From assembly GCA_002494725.1 (NCBI GenBank), contig DACG01000032.1:62001-126000 (forward strand): 64,000 bases of DNA, read 5' to 3'. Shown here piece by piece: positions 44,604 through 52,939 of the stretch; within the stretch, counting starts at the first letter, position 1; each line of letters opens with the position of its first letter. This DNA comes from Geoglobus sp. UBA235 (GTDB lineage: Archaea > Halobacteriota > Archaeoglobi > Archaeoglobales > Archaeoglobaceae). The position numbers and the translations under genes were made by a program. The notes beneath the pieces are model-generated. The model searched no databases and was not told the origin of the DNA. It saw only the letters and a list, made by a program, of their open reading frames with translations.

Positions 44604-45062
44604 ATGAGGTTGTATTTGAGTGATACACTGCTGATTGTGATTTCCTTTATCTCGGCTCTGTATTTTCTCTCTCTTGTTGTGAGGAATGTAATAAAAACTT
44701 TTGATTTCTGTCCGATCTGTTTTTCAGTATCTGCCACCTGGGTAACACTGCTAACTCTGAACACCTTTGGGTATTTTTCTGACAGACTTGTTATCGCTCT
44801 TTTAATGGGACAGAGTATAACCGGTATTTTCTATTTGGCTGAGAAAAGAGCTAAGGAGGATTTGAGGATATTCAATTTCCCATTTCTTCTGACTCTCACA
44901 TTTCTTGGATATGTATCATTAAACATGGCTCAGATATCTATAAACACTGTAATTTTTCTGATTGGGCTGTGGTTCGTTTTCTTGGTAGCCTATCTGTTCA
45001 GATCTGACCGCAAAATTAAAAAAATTGCTGGAAGAATAATAGAATGCTGCAAAAATTGGTGA
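44604..45062 (+). CDS. Membrane protein with CPIC motif
   Basis: About 152 residues with four to five helices. CPICFSVSATW occurs near residue 36 and a second cysteine pair (ECCKNW) at the end. It follows the CPLC gene by a few bases and the two look functionally paired. Start is uncertain among TTG 44595, ATG 44604 and TTG 44610, around GGAGGTG. No family recognised. Confidence 0.6.
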   Translation: MRLYLSDTLLIVISFISALYFLSLVVRNVIKTFDFCPICFSVSATWVTLLTLNTFGYFSDRLVIALLMGQSITGIFYLAEKRAKEDLRIFNFPFLLTLTFLGYVSLNMAQISINTVIFLIGLWFVFLVAYLFRSDRKIKKIAGRIIECCKNW

Positions 45063-45076
45063 AAATTTTTTGCAAG

Positions 45077-45161
45077 TGCGGGGGGTGGGATTCGAACCCA
45101 CGAACCCCTGCGGGAGGAGATCTTGAGTCTCCCGCCTTTGGCCTGGCTCGGCAACCCCCGC
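45077..45161 (-). tRNA. tRNA-Leu (CAA)
   Basis: 85-base class II tRNA: acceptor GCGGGGG/CCCCCGC, discriminator A, anticodon stem GGAGA/TCTCC with loop CTCAAGA (anticodon CAA), long variable arm (TCCCGCAGGGG), T arm GGTTCGAATCC. No intron, CCA not encoded. It reads UUG. Its anticodon loop is the predicted target of the C/D sRNA at 26791-26850. Confidence 0.95.
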
Positions 45162-45284
45162 ATCACCACAGTGATTTTGTTTTTTTGCATAATCCCAACC
45201 CTGAGCTTATAGGTTTTGTGGACGGTCAGCATTTCAGGAAAAAATTCAAATCTCTTACATTTCTGGCATTGCAGAAATTCAAAC

Positions 45285-46571
45285 TCACTGTCCTTTTCCG
45301 CTCATTACCTCATTTATTGTCTTTATCGCACAGAGATCTCCACACATGCTGCACGTCTCACCTTTTGATTTCCTTCTTGCATGAATCTCCCTCGCTTTTT
45401 CTGGATCAAGTGAGAGTCTGAACTGCCTCTCCCAGTCCAGTCTTTTTCTCGCTAAGCTCATCTCATAATCAACTTTTCTTGCCCTCTCCCTCTGCCCTTC
45501 CTTAACCAGATCTATGGCATGGGCAGCAATCTTCGACGCGATGACTCCCTCTCTCACGTCATCAACAGTTGGCAGGGCCAGATGCTCTGCTGGTGTGACG
45601 TAGCATATGAAATCCGCTCCGTGCATCCCGGCTATTGCAGCACCAATCGCTCCTGCAATGTGATCATAACCTGCAGCTATATCTGTAACAAGGGGGCCGA
45701 GGAGATAAAGGGGTGCTTCACCCGTTGCAAGTTTCATTGCCCTAACGCTTGTTGCAATCTCATCTACGGGCACATGACCTGGTCCCTCAACCATGGCCTG
45801 AACTCCGGCTTCTCTACACTTTTCGGTTAGCTCTCCCAGAATTATGAATTCGGTGAACTTCACCCTGTCGCTTGCGTCATGAATGCATCCGGGCCTGAAA
45901 GCATCTCCAAGGCTTATGGTCACGTCATACTCCCTCATCAGCTCCAGAAGATAGTCAAAATTCTCATAGTACGGGTTTTCCATTCCTGTATGCTTCATCC
46001 AGGCTATTGTGAGCGATCCCCCTCTGCTCACAATCCCGAGAAGTCTGCTGCTTTTTTCCAGTCTTTCAACTGTTGTTCTGCAGACTCCAGCGTGAATTGT
46101 CATGAAATCAACACCATCCTTGGCATGCTTCTCCACGACATTGAAGAAATCATCTTCATCTGCATCGGCAACATCCATCTCTCTTGCAATCTGATAAATA
46201 GGCACTGTGCCAAACGGGACATCAACAACCTCCATTATTTTCTTTCTTATGAAATCCAGATCACCACCGCTGCTCAGATCCATTACTGCATCTGCACCAT
46301 ACTTCTGAGCCACAACAGCCTTTTCAATTTCCTCTTCAAGGTTTATGTAGTCTGCTGAGGTGCCGATATTGGCGTTGATCTTTGTTGACATCAGCTTTCC
46401 AATTGCCCTTGGCCTGAAATCTTCACCTTTTTTTATGTTTCTGGGCACAACCACCTTTCCCTGATCGATGAGTGTGAGAATTTTTTCTATATCGATGCCC
46501 TCGTAGGATTCAACTTCTCCAAGCCACTCAGGCATATCTCCACTTCTTGCGTGTTCAATCAGGGTCTCCAT
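45285..46571 (-). CDS. thiC: Phosphomethylpyrimidine synthase ThiC
   Basis: About 428 residues. Radical SAM enzyme that converts aminoimidazole ribotide to the thiamine pyrimidine. C-terminal cluster motif CSMCGDLC (CX2CX4C), plus EGPGHVP, GPLVTDIAAGYDHI and NANIGTS. The start is ATG 46571, about 30 bases after TATA-like atattttaaaa, fitting a leaderless transcript; longer starts run into the ferredoxin gene. No TPP riboswitch is seen. Confidence 0.93.
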   Translation of the reverse strand: METLIEHARSGDMPEWLGEVESYEGIDIEKILTLIDQGKVVVPRNIKKGEDFRPRAIGKLMSTKINANIGTSADYINLEEEIEKAVVAQKYGADAVMDLSSGGDLDFIRKKIMEVVDVPFGTVPIYQIAREMDVADADEDDFFNVVEKHAKDGVDFMTIHAGVCRTTVERLEKSSRLLGIVSRGGSLTIAWMKHTGMENPYYENFDYLLELMREYDVTISLGDAFRPGCIHDASDRVKFTEFIILGELTEKCREAGVQAMVEGPGHVPVDEIATSVRAMKLATGEAPLYLLGPLVTDIAAGYDHIAGAIGAAIAGMHGADFICYVTPAEHLALPTVDDVREGVIASKIAAHAIDLVKEGQRERARKVDYEMSLARKRLDWERQFRLSLDPEKAREIHARRKSKGETCSMCGDLCAIKTINEVMSGKGQ

Positions 46572-46630
46572 AATAGTGGAGAAAGGAATCTCAGGTTTTA
46601 AAATATCTTTGCAAGAATGATCCCTGAGTG

Positions 46631-46807
46631 CTACCACTCGATGACAACTGCGTTATTCTGACATGCTCTGACACATGCTCCGCACTCCATGCAGAGCATC
46701 TCCTCAATCACAGCCTTTGATCTGACAATTCTTATCGCATTTCCTCTGCATGCATCAATGCACAATCCACAACCATCACGTCTTTCAGCCATTATTATTG
46801 CAGGCAT
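46631..46807 (-). CDS. Small two-cluster ferredoxin-like protein
   Basis: 58 residues. The second motif is a complete CxxCxxCxxxC (CMECGACVRAC). The first has only CGLCIDAC, with Arg at the place of the first Cys, and neither last Cys is followed by Pro. It may therefore carry one [4Fe-4S] and one incomplete or [3Fe-4S] cluster. It lies upstream of thiC on the same strand; TAG stop. Confidence 0.8.
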   Translation of the reverse strand: MPAIIMAERRDGCGLCIDACRGNAIRIVRSKAVIEEMLCMECGACVRACQNNAVVIEW

Positions 46808-46963
46808 AACAGATTACAGCCACTCTGAAAAAGTAAGATTTCTTGATATGTGAGGTTCTGAGTCAAATACTCACTTTCGCTAATTTATTTTGTTATAATT
46901 ATTAAAGGGAATTATCATCTAAAAAAGGAAAAAGCATAAATACTAAGAAGATGCCCAGAATGC

Positions 46964-48244
46964 ATGGATAAGAAGATACTGCTTGACGAGAATGAAATGC
47001 CAGACAGGTGGTACAACATTCTGCCTGATCTTCCAGAACCTCTTCCTCCACCCCTCGATCCAGAGACAAACGAACCAATGGCTCCGGAAAAGCTTCTTGC
47101 CATATTTCCAATGGAGCTGTTGAAGCAGGAGATGAGCGAAGAGAGGTACATAAAAATTCCCGGTGAAGTTCTTGAGATTTACAAGCTCTGGAGACCGACC
47201 CCTCTCATAAGGGCAGAGAGACTTGAGAGATTTCTGAAAACTCCTGCAAAAATCTTCTACAAGTATGAGGGTGTAAGCCCTCCCGGAAGTCACAAGCCAA
47301 ACACAGCTGTAGCTCAGGCTTACTACAACGCCAAAGAGGGTATTGAAAGGCTCACAACCGAGACAGGAGCGGGACAGTGGGGATCTGCTTTAGCTTTTGC
47401 AACAAGGTTATTTGAAATGGACTGCAGGGTTTACATGGTGAAGGCAAGCTACCATCAGAAGCCATACAGAAGAGTGCTCATGGAGCTCTGGAACGCGGAG
47501 GTTATACCCAGTCCGTCTGATATGACCGAAAGCGGTAAAAAAATACTGGAAAAGGATCCGGACAACCCTGGAAGTTTGGGAATAGCTATAAGCGAGGCTG
47601 TTGAGGATGCTGTTAAAAATGAAAACACAAACTACAGCCTTGGGAGTGTTCTCAATCACGTGCTTCTGCACCAGACAATAATAGGACTTGAAACGAAAAA
47701 GCAGCTCGAAATTGCGGAGGAAAGACCGGATGTTATGGTGGGATGTGTTGGAGGGGGGAGCAACTTTGCCGGGCTTGTTTATCCATTCATAAACGATGAT
47801 GGGGTGGAGTTCATTGCAGTTGAGCCTGAGGCCTGCCCCACACTGACAAAGGGAGAATACAGGTATGACTTTGGAGATACTGCTGGTTTAACACCTCTGC
47901 TGAAAATGTACACCCTGGGCAAGGACTTCATTCCACCACCAATTCATGCCGGAGGGTTGAGGTATCATGGCGATGCACCAACTCTATGCCTTCTTGTGAA
48001 GCACGGAATCGTGAAGGCAAGAGCTGTGAGCCAGATTGACACCTTCAGGGCAGGAAAGATGTTCACTGAAACAGAGGGAATAGTACCGGCTCCGGAATCA
48101 ACCCATGCCATAAAGGTCGTGATTGATGAGGCTATCAAGGCAAGGGAGAACAACGAGGAAAAGGTAATTGTGTTCAATCTGAGCGGCCACGGACACTTTG
48201 ATCTCAAGGCTTATCAGGACTTCATGGAAGGAAAGCTCGTCTAA
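46964..48244 (+). CDS. trpB2: Tryptophan synthase beta chain, TrpB2 type
   Basis: A 426-residue PLP enzyme with the extended N terminus of TrpB2 and no trpA beside it. PLP lysine in SPPGSHKPNTA (near residue 110), glycine loop VGGGSNFAGL, and ETGAGQWGSA. TrpB2 makes tryptophan from indole and serine, or may act on O-phosphoserine; it binds TrpA poorly. Confidence 0.92.
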   Translation: MDKKILLDENEMPDRWYNILPDLPEPLPPPLDPETNEPMAPEKLLAIFPMELLKQEMSEERYIKIPGEVLEIYKLWRPTPLIRAERLERFLKTPAKIFYKYEGVSPPGSHKPNTAVAQAYYNAKEGIERLTTETGAGQWGSALAFATRLFEMDCRVYMVKASYHQKPYRRVLMELWNAEVIPSPSDMTESGKKILEKDPDNPGSLGIAISEAVEDAVKNENTNYSLGSVLNHVLLHQTIIGLETKKQLEIAEERPDVMVGCVGGGSNFAGLVYPFINDDGVEFIAVEPEACPTLTKGEYRYDFGDTAGLTPLLKMYTLGKDFIPPPIHAGGLRYHGDAPTLCLLVKHGIVKARAVSQIDTFRAGKMFTETEGIVPAPESTHAIKVVIDEAIKARENNEEKVIVFNLSGHGHFDLKAYQDFMEGKLV

Positions 48245-48248
48245 TTCT

Positions 48249-48433
48249 TTATTTTCTAATTCTGTCCAGCAAAAATATTGCTGTTATTATAATCCCTATG
48301 TCAAAGATTATTCTGATGAGTGCTGCCTTTTGTAATCAAAGAACATTCCAATCACTGAATTGAGGTTGAAATAAAGCCCGACTATCCCAACAAACGCCAG
48401 TATTCCGGCTACAATCTGAACAATCCTGTTCAT
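48249..48433 (-). pseudogene. Small two-helix membrane protein, frameshifted
   Basis: ATG 48433 gives MNRIVQIVAGILAFVGIVGL and a first helix; the frame ends after 41 codons at 48308. In another frame the sequence continues as KAALIRIIFDIGIIITAIFLL with a second helix and stop at 48249. A one-base change near 48330 joins them. It starts with ATGA overlap on the PGF-CTERM pseudogene. Confidence 0.55.
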
Positions 48434-49359
48434 CTCCTTCTCACCATCCACAGTGCAGCACCTCCTGCCGTTATGAGAGAAACCATTTCAAATCCCGGAA
48501 CGGCCTTTGGTACGTATTCTGGTCTGTATTCAGGAACAGGAGTTTCTCTCATATCTTCTCTGACAAAGTCCTCAACCCTGAACGTTTTCTTCTTTACCTC
48601 ACTCTCTTTGTAACCCTCCGGATTGAACTTCACAACATCCTCTTTTGTGCCCGTCACATAATTCTCGCTCCAGATCTCAAGAACGATTCTGTAGTTGTAT
48701 CTGTCAATCAGATTAATGTCAAACTGAAGGAGATTGGTTTTTCCAGCATCAACACTCTTCTCAGACCAGAAATCGTCCACAAGCAGGTTTGACTCAAGCT
48801 GTACTGCCTTAATTCTGAACCTCACACTTTCAACTGTTTCGGGGCTTTCAGCATAGTATGTTGCTCTCAGCACCACTCTGCTGTCTGATTTGTTCAGAAC
48901 TGCAAAATCCGCGTTTTTCACAGTAATCTCAATCCTCTCTTCATCAGATGATATCTGGGAGAGCTTGAAATGTTTATATCTCGTGTTGAATAAATTCTGC
49001 CATCTTTTTCCAGATATATCTTGACCCTGTAATTGTACCCTTTCTTCACCGCGCACCTCACAACTTCTGATGCATATTCTCCATCGCCAACGATTTTTTT
49101 GGAAAACTGATAAGGGGAAAGATTGTTGATGCATCTAAGAACTTATTGAAATATTGAAGTCATTTAAATCATTTGATTTTATAATATCAAAATAGAAAGC
49201 AAGTTCAGCATGACTTGAATTTAACCTCTCAAACTTGATATCAACGTTAATTCAGTATGCGAATTGCTGTGATTCATTTTTTATTGGTATTAAGGGTGTT
49301 ATTCCTGCAGTGAACAGGAAAATAATAATGACAGCAATATAATGAATTGGTCTAATCAT
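48430..49359 (-). pseudogene. Decayed surface protein with PGF-CTERM anchor
   Basis: A signal peptide starts at 49359 (MIRPIHYIAVIIIFLFTAG), followed after 35 codons by an in-frame TGA (49252-49254). The frame continues (INVDIKFERLNSSHAEL), shifts near 49140 to INNLSPYQFSKKI and VVRCAVKKGYNYRVKIYL, and shifts again near 48965 to SSDEERIEITVKNADFAVL and on to the end. The C terminus has Pro-Gly-Phe, a hydrophobic helix and RRR: the PGF-CTERM archaeosortase signal. The domain recalls archaeal DUF7490-type proteins. At least three lesions. Confidence 0.7.
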
Positions 49360-49571
49360 CCTTTCTGTTATTTAATTAAAATATAAAAACATTTTCTTTT
49401 AAATTGTCTGATTTCATTTTTTAGAAAGAAATTGCAGCTGATTACATCTTTACAACCCTGTGGATGAAATATCGGTCCTCATCATCTCACGAGAAATTGA
49501 CACCTTGATATTGTCTCTGATTTTGGCAAGTTTTAAATATAAATTCAAAAATCTTAACTTGGGTGTCAGTT

Positions 49572-50639
49572 ATGGAGCATGAAGAGAGCTCTGCAAAAAA
49601 TAATGTCGAAACAGAAACTGAGGAAAAGATAAAGGGAAAAACTGTTCCAGTTGGGATAAAAATCGGGTCCCAGAGAACTGTCATTGCTAAGGAAAACGAT
49701 ACAATCATCGTTGAAACATGCATTAAGGAACGGGAGAATCCCATCACGGGGGAAAAGGACTACATAATAGGTAATGAAGCAGCAGAACTTTACGGTGATG
49801 AGGCAGTTTATATGCTGAGAGCCGGATTACCTGGAACGGAAGATGAAGCGGAACTGTTGAAGATATTTCTTGGAAGGATAGCATCCGAATACGGAATCCC
49901 GGAAAACTCTTATGTTACATACGGTATCCCTTCAACTGAATCTGAAGAAGGAGTTCAGCTTTTTAAGAAGGTAGTCAGCCAGGTTCCCATAGGTTGGGCT
50001 GGAAAAGAAGTGTGGAATGATTCATTTCTTTCAGCTTTATCCCTGCCAGAAGGCCTCGACATTTTAGACGAGACGTTCGTTGTTGTCAATGCTGGCTCCA
50101 CAACAACAGACATCGTGGCAGTCAGAAAGGGTGAGATAGTATTCAGCATGGTTACCGGTGAAGTTTCTGGAGATCTGGTGGACAGGTGGATCAAAAATGA
50201 GATCATGAATGAAACAAGAGGAGCAGTCAACGTTGACCTATCAACCGCAAGGAGCTACAAGGAAAAATACGCAAATCTCAAGGAATGGAAGAGTGTCCAG
50301 GAAAGTGTGCAGCTTTTTGAGAAGGGGCTTTACACCTTCAGAATTGATGAAGCTATAAACAGGCCTGTTGAAAGATACTTGGAGAATCTGGTTGATTACA
50401 TAGTTCTGGAGTTCCTCCCCTCTCTCGCTGAATTTAACTTTAAAATGTACAAAAAAGTTCTTGAATCGGATTTCATACTTACTGGTGGGATGGCAGAAAT
50501 CCCCGGTTTGAAAGAAAAATTTGCGACACTACTTTCAGAGAAACTCGGTGTTTCAATTAATGTAAAATGTCCTGAAAACCCATTAACAGCATCAGCGAGA
50601 GGTGCACTGCTCATCTCCAAGCTAAGAGTCGAAAAATAA
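49572..50639 (+). CDS. Actin/Hsp70-superfamily ATPase-like protein
   Basis: About 355 residues: acidic N-terminal tail of about 25 residues, then an actin-like fold. Phosphate-1 loop VGIKIGSQRTVI lacks the usual Asp (Lys instead); phosphate-2 VVVNAGSTTTDIVAV has Asn for Asp; the adenosine motif is ILTGGMAEIPGL. The protein is in the MreB/ParM/crenactin superfamily by pattern, but of no clear subgroup. It begins a three-gene operon with a coiled-coil protein and a MinD-like ATPase. ATG 49572 is preferred over GTG 49563; a TATA box is near 49534. Confidence 0.75.
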   Translation: MEHEESSAKNNVETETEEKIKGKTVPVGIKIGSQRTVIAKENDTIIVETCIKERENPITGEKDYIIGNEAAELYGDEAVYMLRAGLPGTEDEAELLKIFLGRIASEYGIPENSYVTYGIPSTESEEGVQLFKKVVSQVPIGWAGKEVWNDSFLSALSLPEGLDILDETFVVVNAGSTTTDIVAVRKGEIVFSMVTGEVSGDLVDRWIKNEIMNETRGAVNVDLSTARSYKEKYANLKEWKSVQESVQLFEKGLYTFRIDEAINRPVERYLENLVDYIVLEFLPSLAEFNFKMYKKVLESDFILTGGMAEIPGLKEKFATLLSEKLGVSINVKCPENPLTASARGALLISKLRVEK

Positions 50640-50717
50640 CCTGAAGTGACCTCATAAATTTATTTCATGGTATGGCTTCCAGTTGCAATACGACACTAAG
50701 TTAGATGGTGAGATGAA

Positions 50718-51224
50718 ATGGAACTTGAAAAAAGACTTGAAAAATGGGATCTGCTGTTCGAGGAACTTAGAGGAATTATTCAGAACAATTTACCCAAAAT
50801 CGAGATCATAATAGATGAATTAAGAAAAAGAGTTGCAGAATTGGATAGAAAGGTGGCATCCTTTGAAGATCGATTGGATCAAATGGAGAATCGGATCTCG
50901 GAAATAGGCAGCGATTACTCCAGCAATATAGAATATTTTAAAAAGGAAGTAGAGAATGATATTTTTGAATCATTGGAAAATAAGTTCTTAGAACTGAAAA
51001 ATGAGTTCCAGAAGAGACTAAGTGAACTGAATAAGGCACAAGATACCTTCGAATTTGGAAACATTCAGGATTCAGTAAGCAAGATTGAAAAAGAGATCCA
51101 GGAACTGAAAAATTCTGTTGAGAGATTATCTGTGGATATAGAAAATCTTAGGAGTCAGACAATCGAAAAACACAGAATTTTGAGAGAAAAGAAAGTAGAA
51201 GGGAGATCTCCAAGAATACTTTAA
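50718..51224 (+). CDS. Coiled-coil protein between actin-like and MinD-like genes
   Basis: 168 residues, nearly all alpha-helical with heptad pattern (LDRKVASFEDRLDQMENRISEI; KIEKEIQELKNSVERL). Basic C-terminal tail. No membrane segment. It is probably an adaptor or filament-binding protein for the neighbouring ATPases. It lies 78 bases after the actin-like gene and 15 before the MinD-like gene. Confidence 0.7.
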   Translation: MELEKRLEKWDLLFEELRGIIQNNLPKIEIIIDELRKRVAELDRKVASFEDRLDQMENRISEIGSDYSSNIEYFKKEVENDIFESLENKFLELKNEFQKRLSELNKAQDTFEFGNIQDSVSKIEKEIQELKNSVERLSVDIENLRSQTIEKHRILREKKVEGRSPRIL

Positions 51225-51239
51225 GTCACAAATGATATC

Positions 51240-52031
51240 ATGACAGTTGAAGTCATATCTGAATTTCGAAAAGAACTGGAAAGCGTGATTTCAAGGTATT
51301 ATAAACTTAGAAGGATCAGAGGTAAAGTCCTTGCATTTCCTTCAGGTAAGGGAGGAGTGGGCAAAACAACCATAGTTATTAATCTTGCTTCTGCACTGGC
51401 GTTGAGAGGTCAGAGAGTCCTTGTGTTGGATTTAAATTTTGCCCTTCCCAATGTGCACATGTATCTCGATGAGAGGCCACTTGGGACGCTAACCCATTAT
51501 TTAAACGGTGAGGTGGAAATCGATCAAATAGTGGGCCGAGTTGTTTTAAAGGATGCTGAGTTCTTTATAGTTCCTACGGAATCTGTGGTAGATTTTCAGA
51601 AAAAGATTAATGTGGAAGAAATAAATGGCGTGATAGATTATTTCAGAAGTCAGTTTGACTACATTTTAATTGATTTGGCTCCGGGTCTTTCAAAGTACGT
51701 GGTTTATCCGCTCAGGTTTTCAGACCATATCTTTATAGTATCTGCAGATGTTAAACCAGCATATATGGATGCGATGCGAGTTCTGAAGCTCGTGTCCTCC
51801 ATAGGTGGCTCTCACGAGGGATTTATCATAAACATGGCCGAATCAGAAGAATTGACCTATTTTAAGCATATGGGGGTTTTTGCCATAGTGCCTTACGACG
51901 AACACCTGAGAAAAGCAAGTCAGATGGGGAAAACAATTTTCCATGTAAGGCTTTCAGGACTTCTCTCTCCCTCAAGAAAAGTTTTTACAAAAATGGCGGA
52001 TGAAATTCTGGCACGACTCAAAATTGAATAA
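51240..52031 (+). CDS. MinD/ParA-family ATPase
   Basis: A 263-residue protein with deviant Walker A SGKGGVGKTT (about residues 35-44), signature DLNFALPNVHMYL, Walker B ILIDLAPGLS and a C-terminal helix that could contact membrane. A 30-residue basic helix precedes the P-loop. These ATPases dimerise on membrane or DNA to position structures. Third gene of the actin-like operon. The last base of its TAA is the A of the next ATG. Confidence 0.82.
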   Translation: MTVEVISEFRKELESVISRYYKLRRIRGKVLAFPSGKGGVGKTTIVINLASALALRGQRVLVLDLNFALPNVHMYLDERPLGTLTHYLNGEVEIDQIVGRVVLKDAEFFIVPTESVVDFQKKINVEEINGVIDYFRSQFDYILIDLAPGLSKYVVYPLRFSDHIFIVSADVKPAYMDAMRVLKLVSSIGGSHEGFIINMAESEELTYFKHMGVFAIVPYDEHLRKASQMGKTIFHVRLSGLLSPSRKVFTKMADEILARLKIE

Positions 52032-52349
52032 TGGGGGATGATTACACGAGGATGTTTAAAACTGCCCAGATAAAGCAGATTGCCGAGAATTACAACAAGC
52101 TCCTGAGGATCTATGCGAGAAAGAAGATCATTTATCGAGGAAGGCCATATGTGAGCTTCTGAACATGATCAGAATAGATGTGAAAAGTTTTCATATAGAT
52201 CTGAAAGGAACAGGAAGAACATATATCCCAAAAACTCTGATAGAGATTTTTTGAACTTCGAAAGCGGAGACAGGGTACTGATCCGGGCCATAAACAGGAG
52301 TAAGCTCATGATTGAGAGGTTTGAAAAAGCTGTTATGGGGGAGAGCTGA
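52031..52349 (+). pseudogene. Relic encoding an AbrB-like domain
   Basis: Start at 52031 gives MGDDYTRMFKTAQIKQIAEN; the frame breaks near 52125. Another frame continues SRKAICELLNMIRIDVKSF and GTGRTYIPKTLIE, then breaks in a T run near 52245; the last frame gives FLNFESGDRVLIRAINRSK and a stop at 52349. TGRTYIPK...FESGDRVLI is the pattern of SpoVT/AbrB swapped-hairpin domains. Two frame changes indicate a degraded gene. Confidence 0.5.
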
Positions 52350-52352
52350 GTC

Positions 52353-52451
52353 ATGAGATCCATTAAAGACAGCTACTGGTTCTGTGAGGACTGCGGATGG
52401 GTTGAGAGGACTCTCTATCACAGAAGATGTCAGAGGTGTGGAGGGCGATAG
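52353..52451 (+). CDS. Tiny zinc-ribbon protein or fragment
   Basis: 32 residues with CEDCG and CQRCG pairs, a four-Cys zinc ribbon. The TAG stop is followed in the same frame by SKECGFFPAEKTRKRY and further sense codons up to another TAG near 52542, so it may be the broken start of a longer protein. From about 52545 another frame is open to 52638 (KKEYCLIYRSELEFVGYV). No function assigned. Confidence 0.4.
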   Translation: MRSIKDSYWFCEDCGWVERTLYHRRCQRCGGR

Positions 52452-52712
52452 AGTAAGGAATGCGGATTTTTTCCTGCAGAGAAGACAAGAAAGCGATACG
52501 TGGACACGATCCTCAGGGTGGAGTTCAAAATTGCTTACAAGCTGTGGTAGAGGTAGAAAGAAGGAGTATTGTCTGATTTACAGATCTGAGCTTGAGTTTG
52601 TAGGATACGTAACTCCCGAGGAGACTGAAAAGAGATAAAATCCCTATGCTGCGATGGCTTGATAGGAATATGAATGTAGAGATCTGGAGAGGTTGTTAAA
52701 CCCGTATATGAA

Positions 52713-52848
52713 TGGGGCCGGTGGGATTTGAACCCACGACTGGCGGGTCTCCCCGGGTCAGCACTCCAGCGGATCATCACCGCTCAGCAGACCCATCAGT
52801 CATCACACCGCTGGAGCCCGCCGCGCTTCCTGGCTACGCCACGACCCC
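52713..52848 (-). tRNA. tRNA-Trp (CCA) with box C/D-bearing intron
   Basis: Acceptor GGGGTCG/CGGCCCC with discriminator A; anticodon stem GCGGG/CCCGC, loop CTCCAG...A, anticodon CCA. A 62-base intron (52749-52810) sits after position 37. It has box C GTGATGA, D' CTGA, C' GTGATGA and D CTGA. The D guide pairs with CTCCAGCGG at the exon-intron junction, placing C34 at D+5; the D' guide pairs with AGACCC, placing C39 at D'+5. This is the known archaeal pre-tRNA-Trp arrangement in which the intron guides methylation of its own precursor. Confidence 0.93.
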
Positions 52849-52939
52849 TGACTGAAGGCTATAGCAACATGAATATAACTCTTGCGATCCCCATCGCTTT
52901 TTCAGTTTAGAAGCATCACGCTCTGAATCCCTGCTGCAT

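Noticed and set aside
46571..46637. Longer start for ThiC
   Set aside because: It would overlap the ferredoxin gene and sit upstream of the TATA-like box; family alignments begin near the ATG chosen.
49460..49500. Possible second box C/D RNA around a TGATGA on the minus strand
   Set aside because: No matching D boxes at proper distance.
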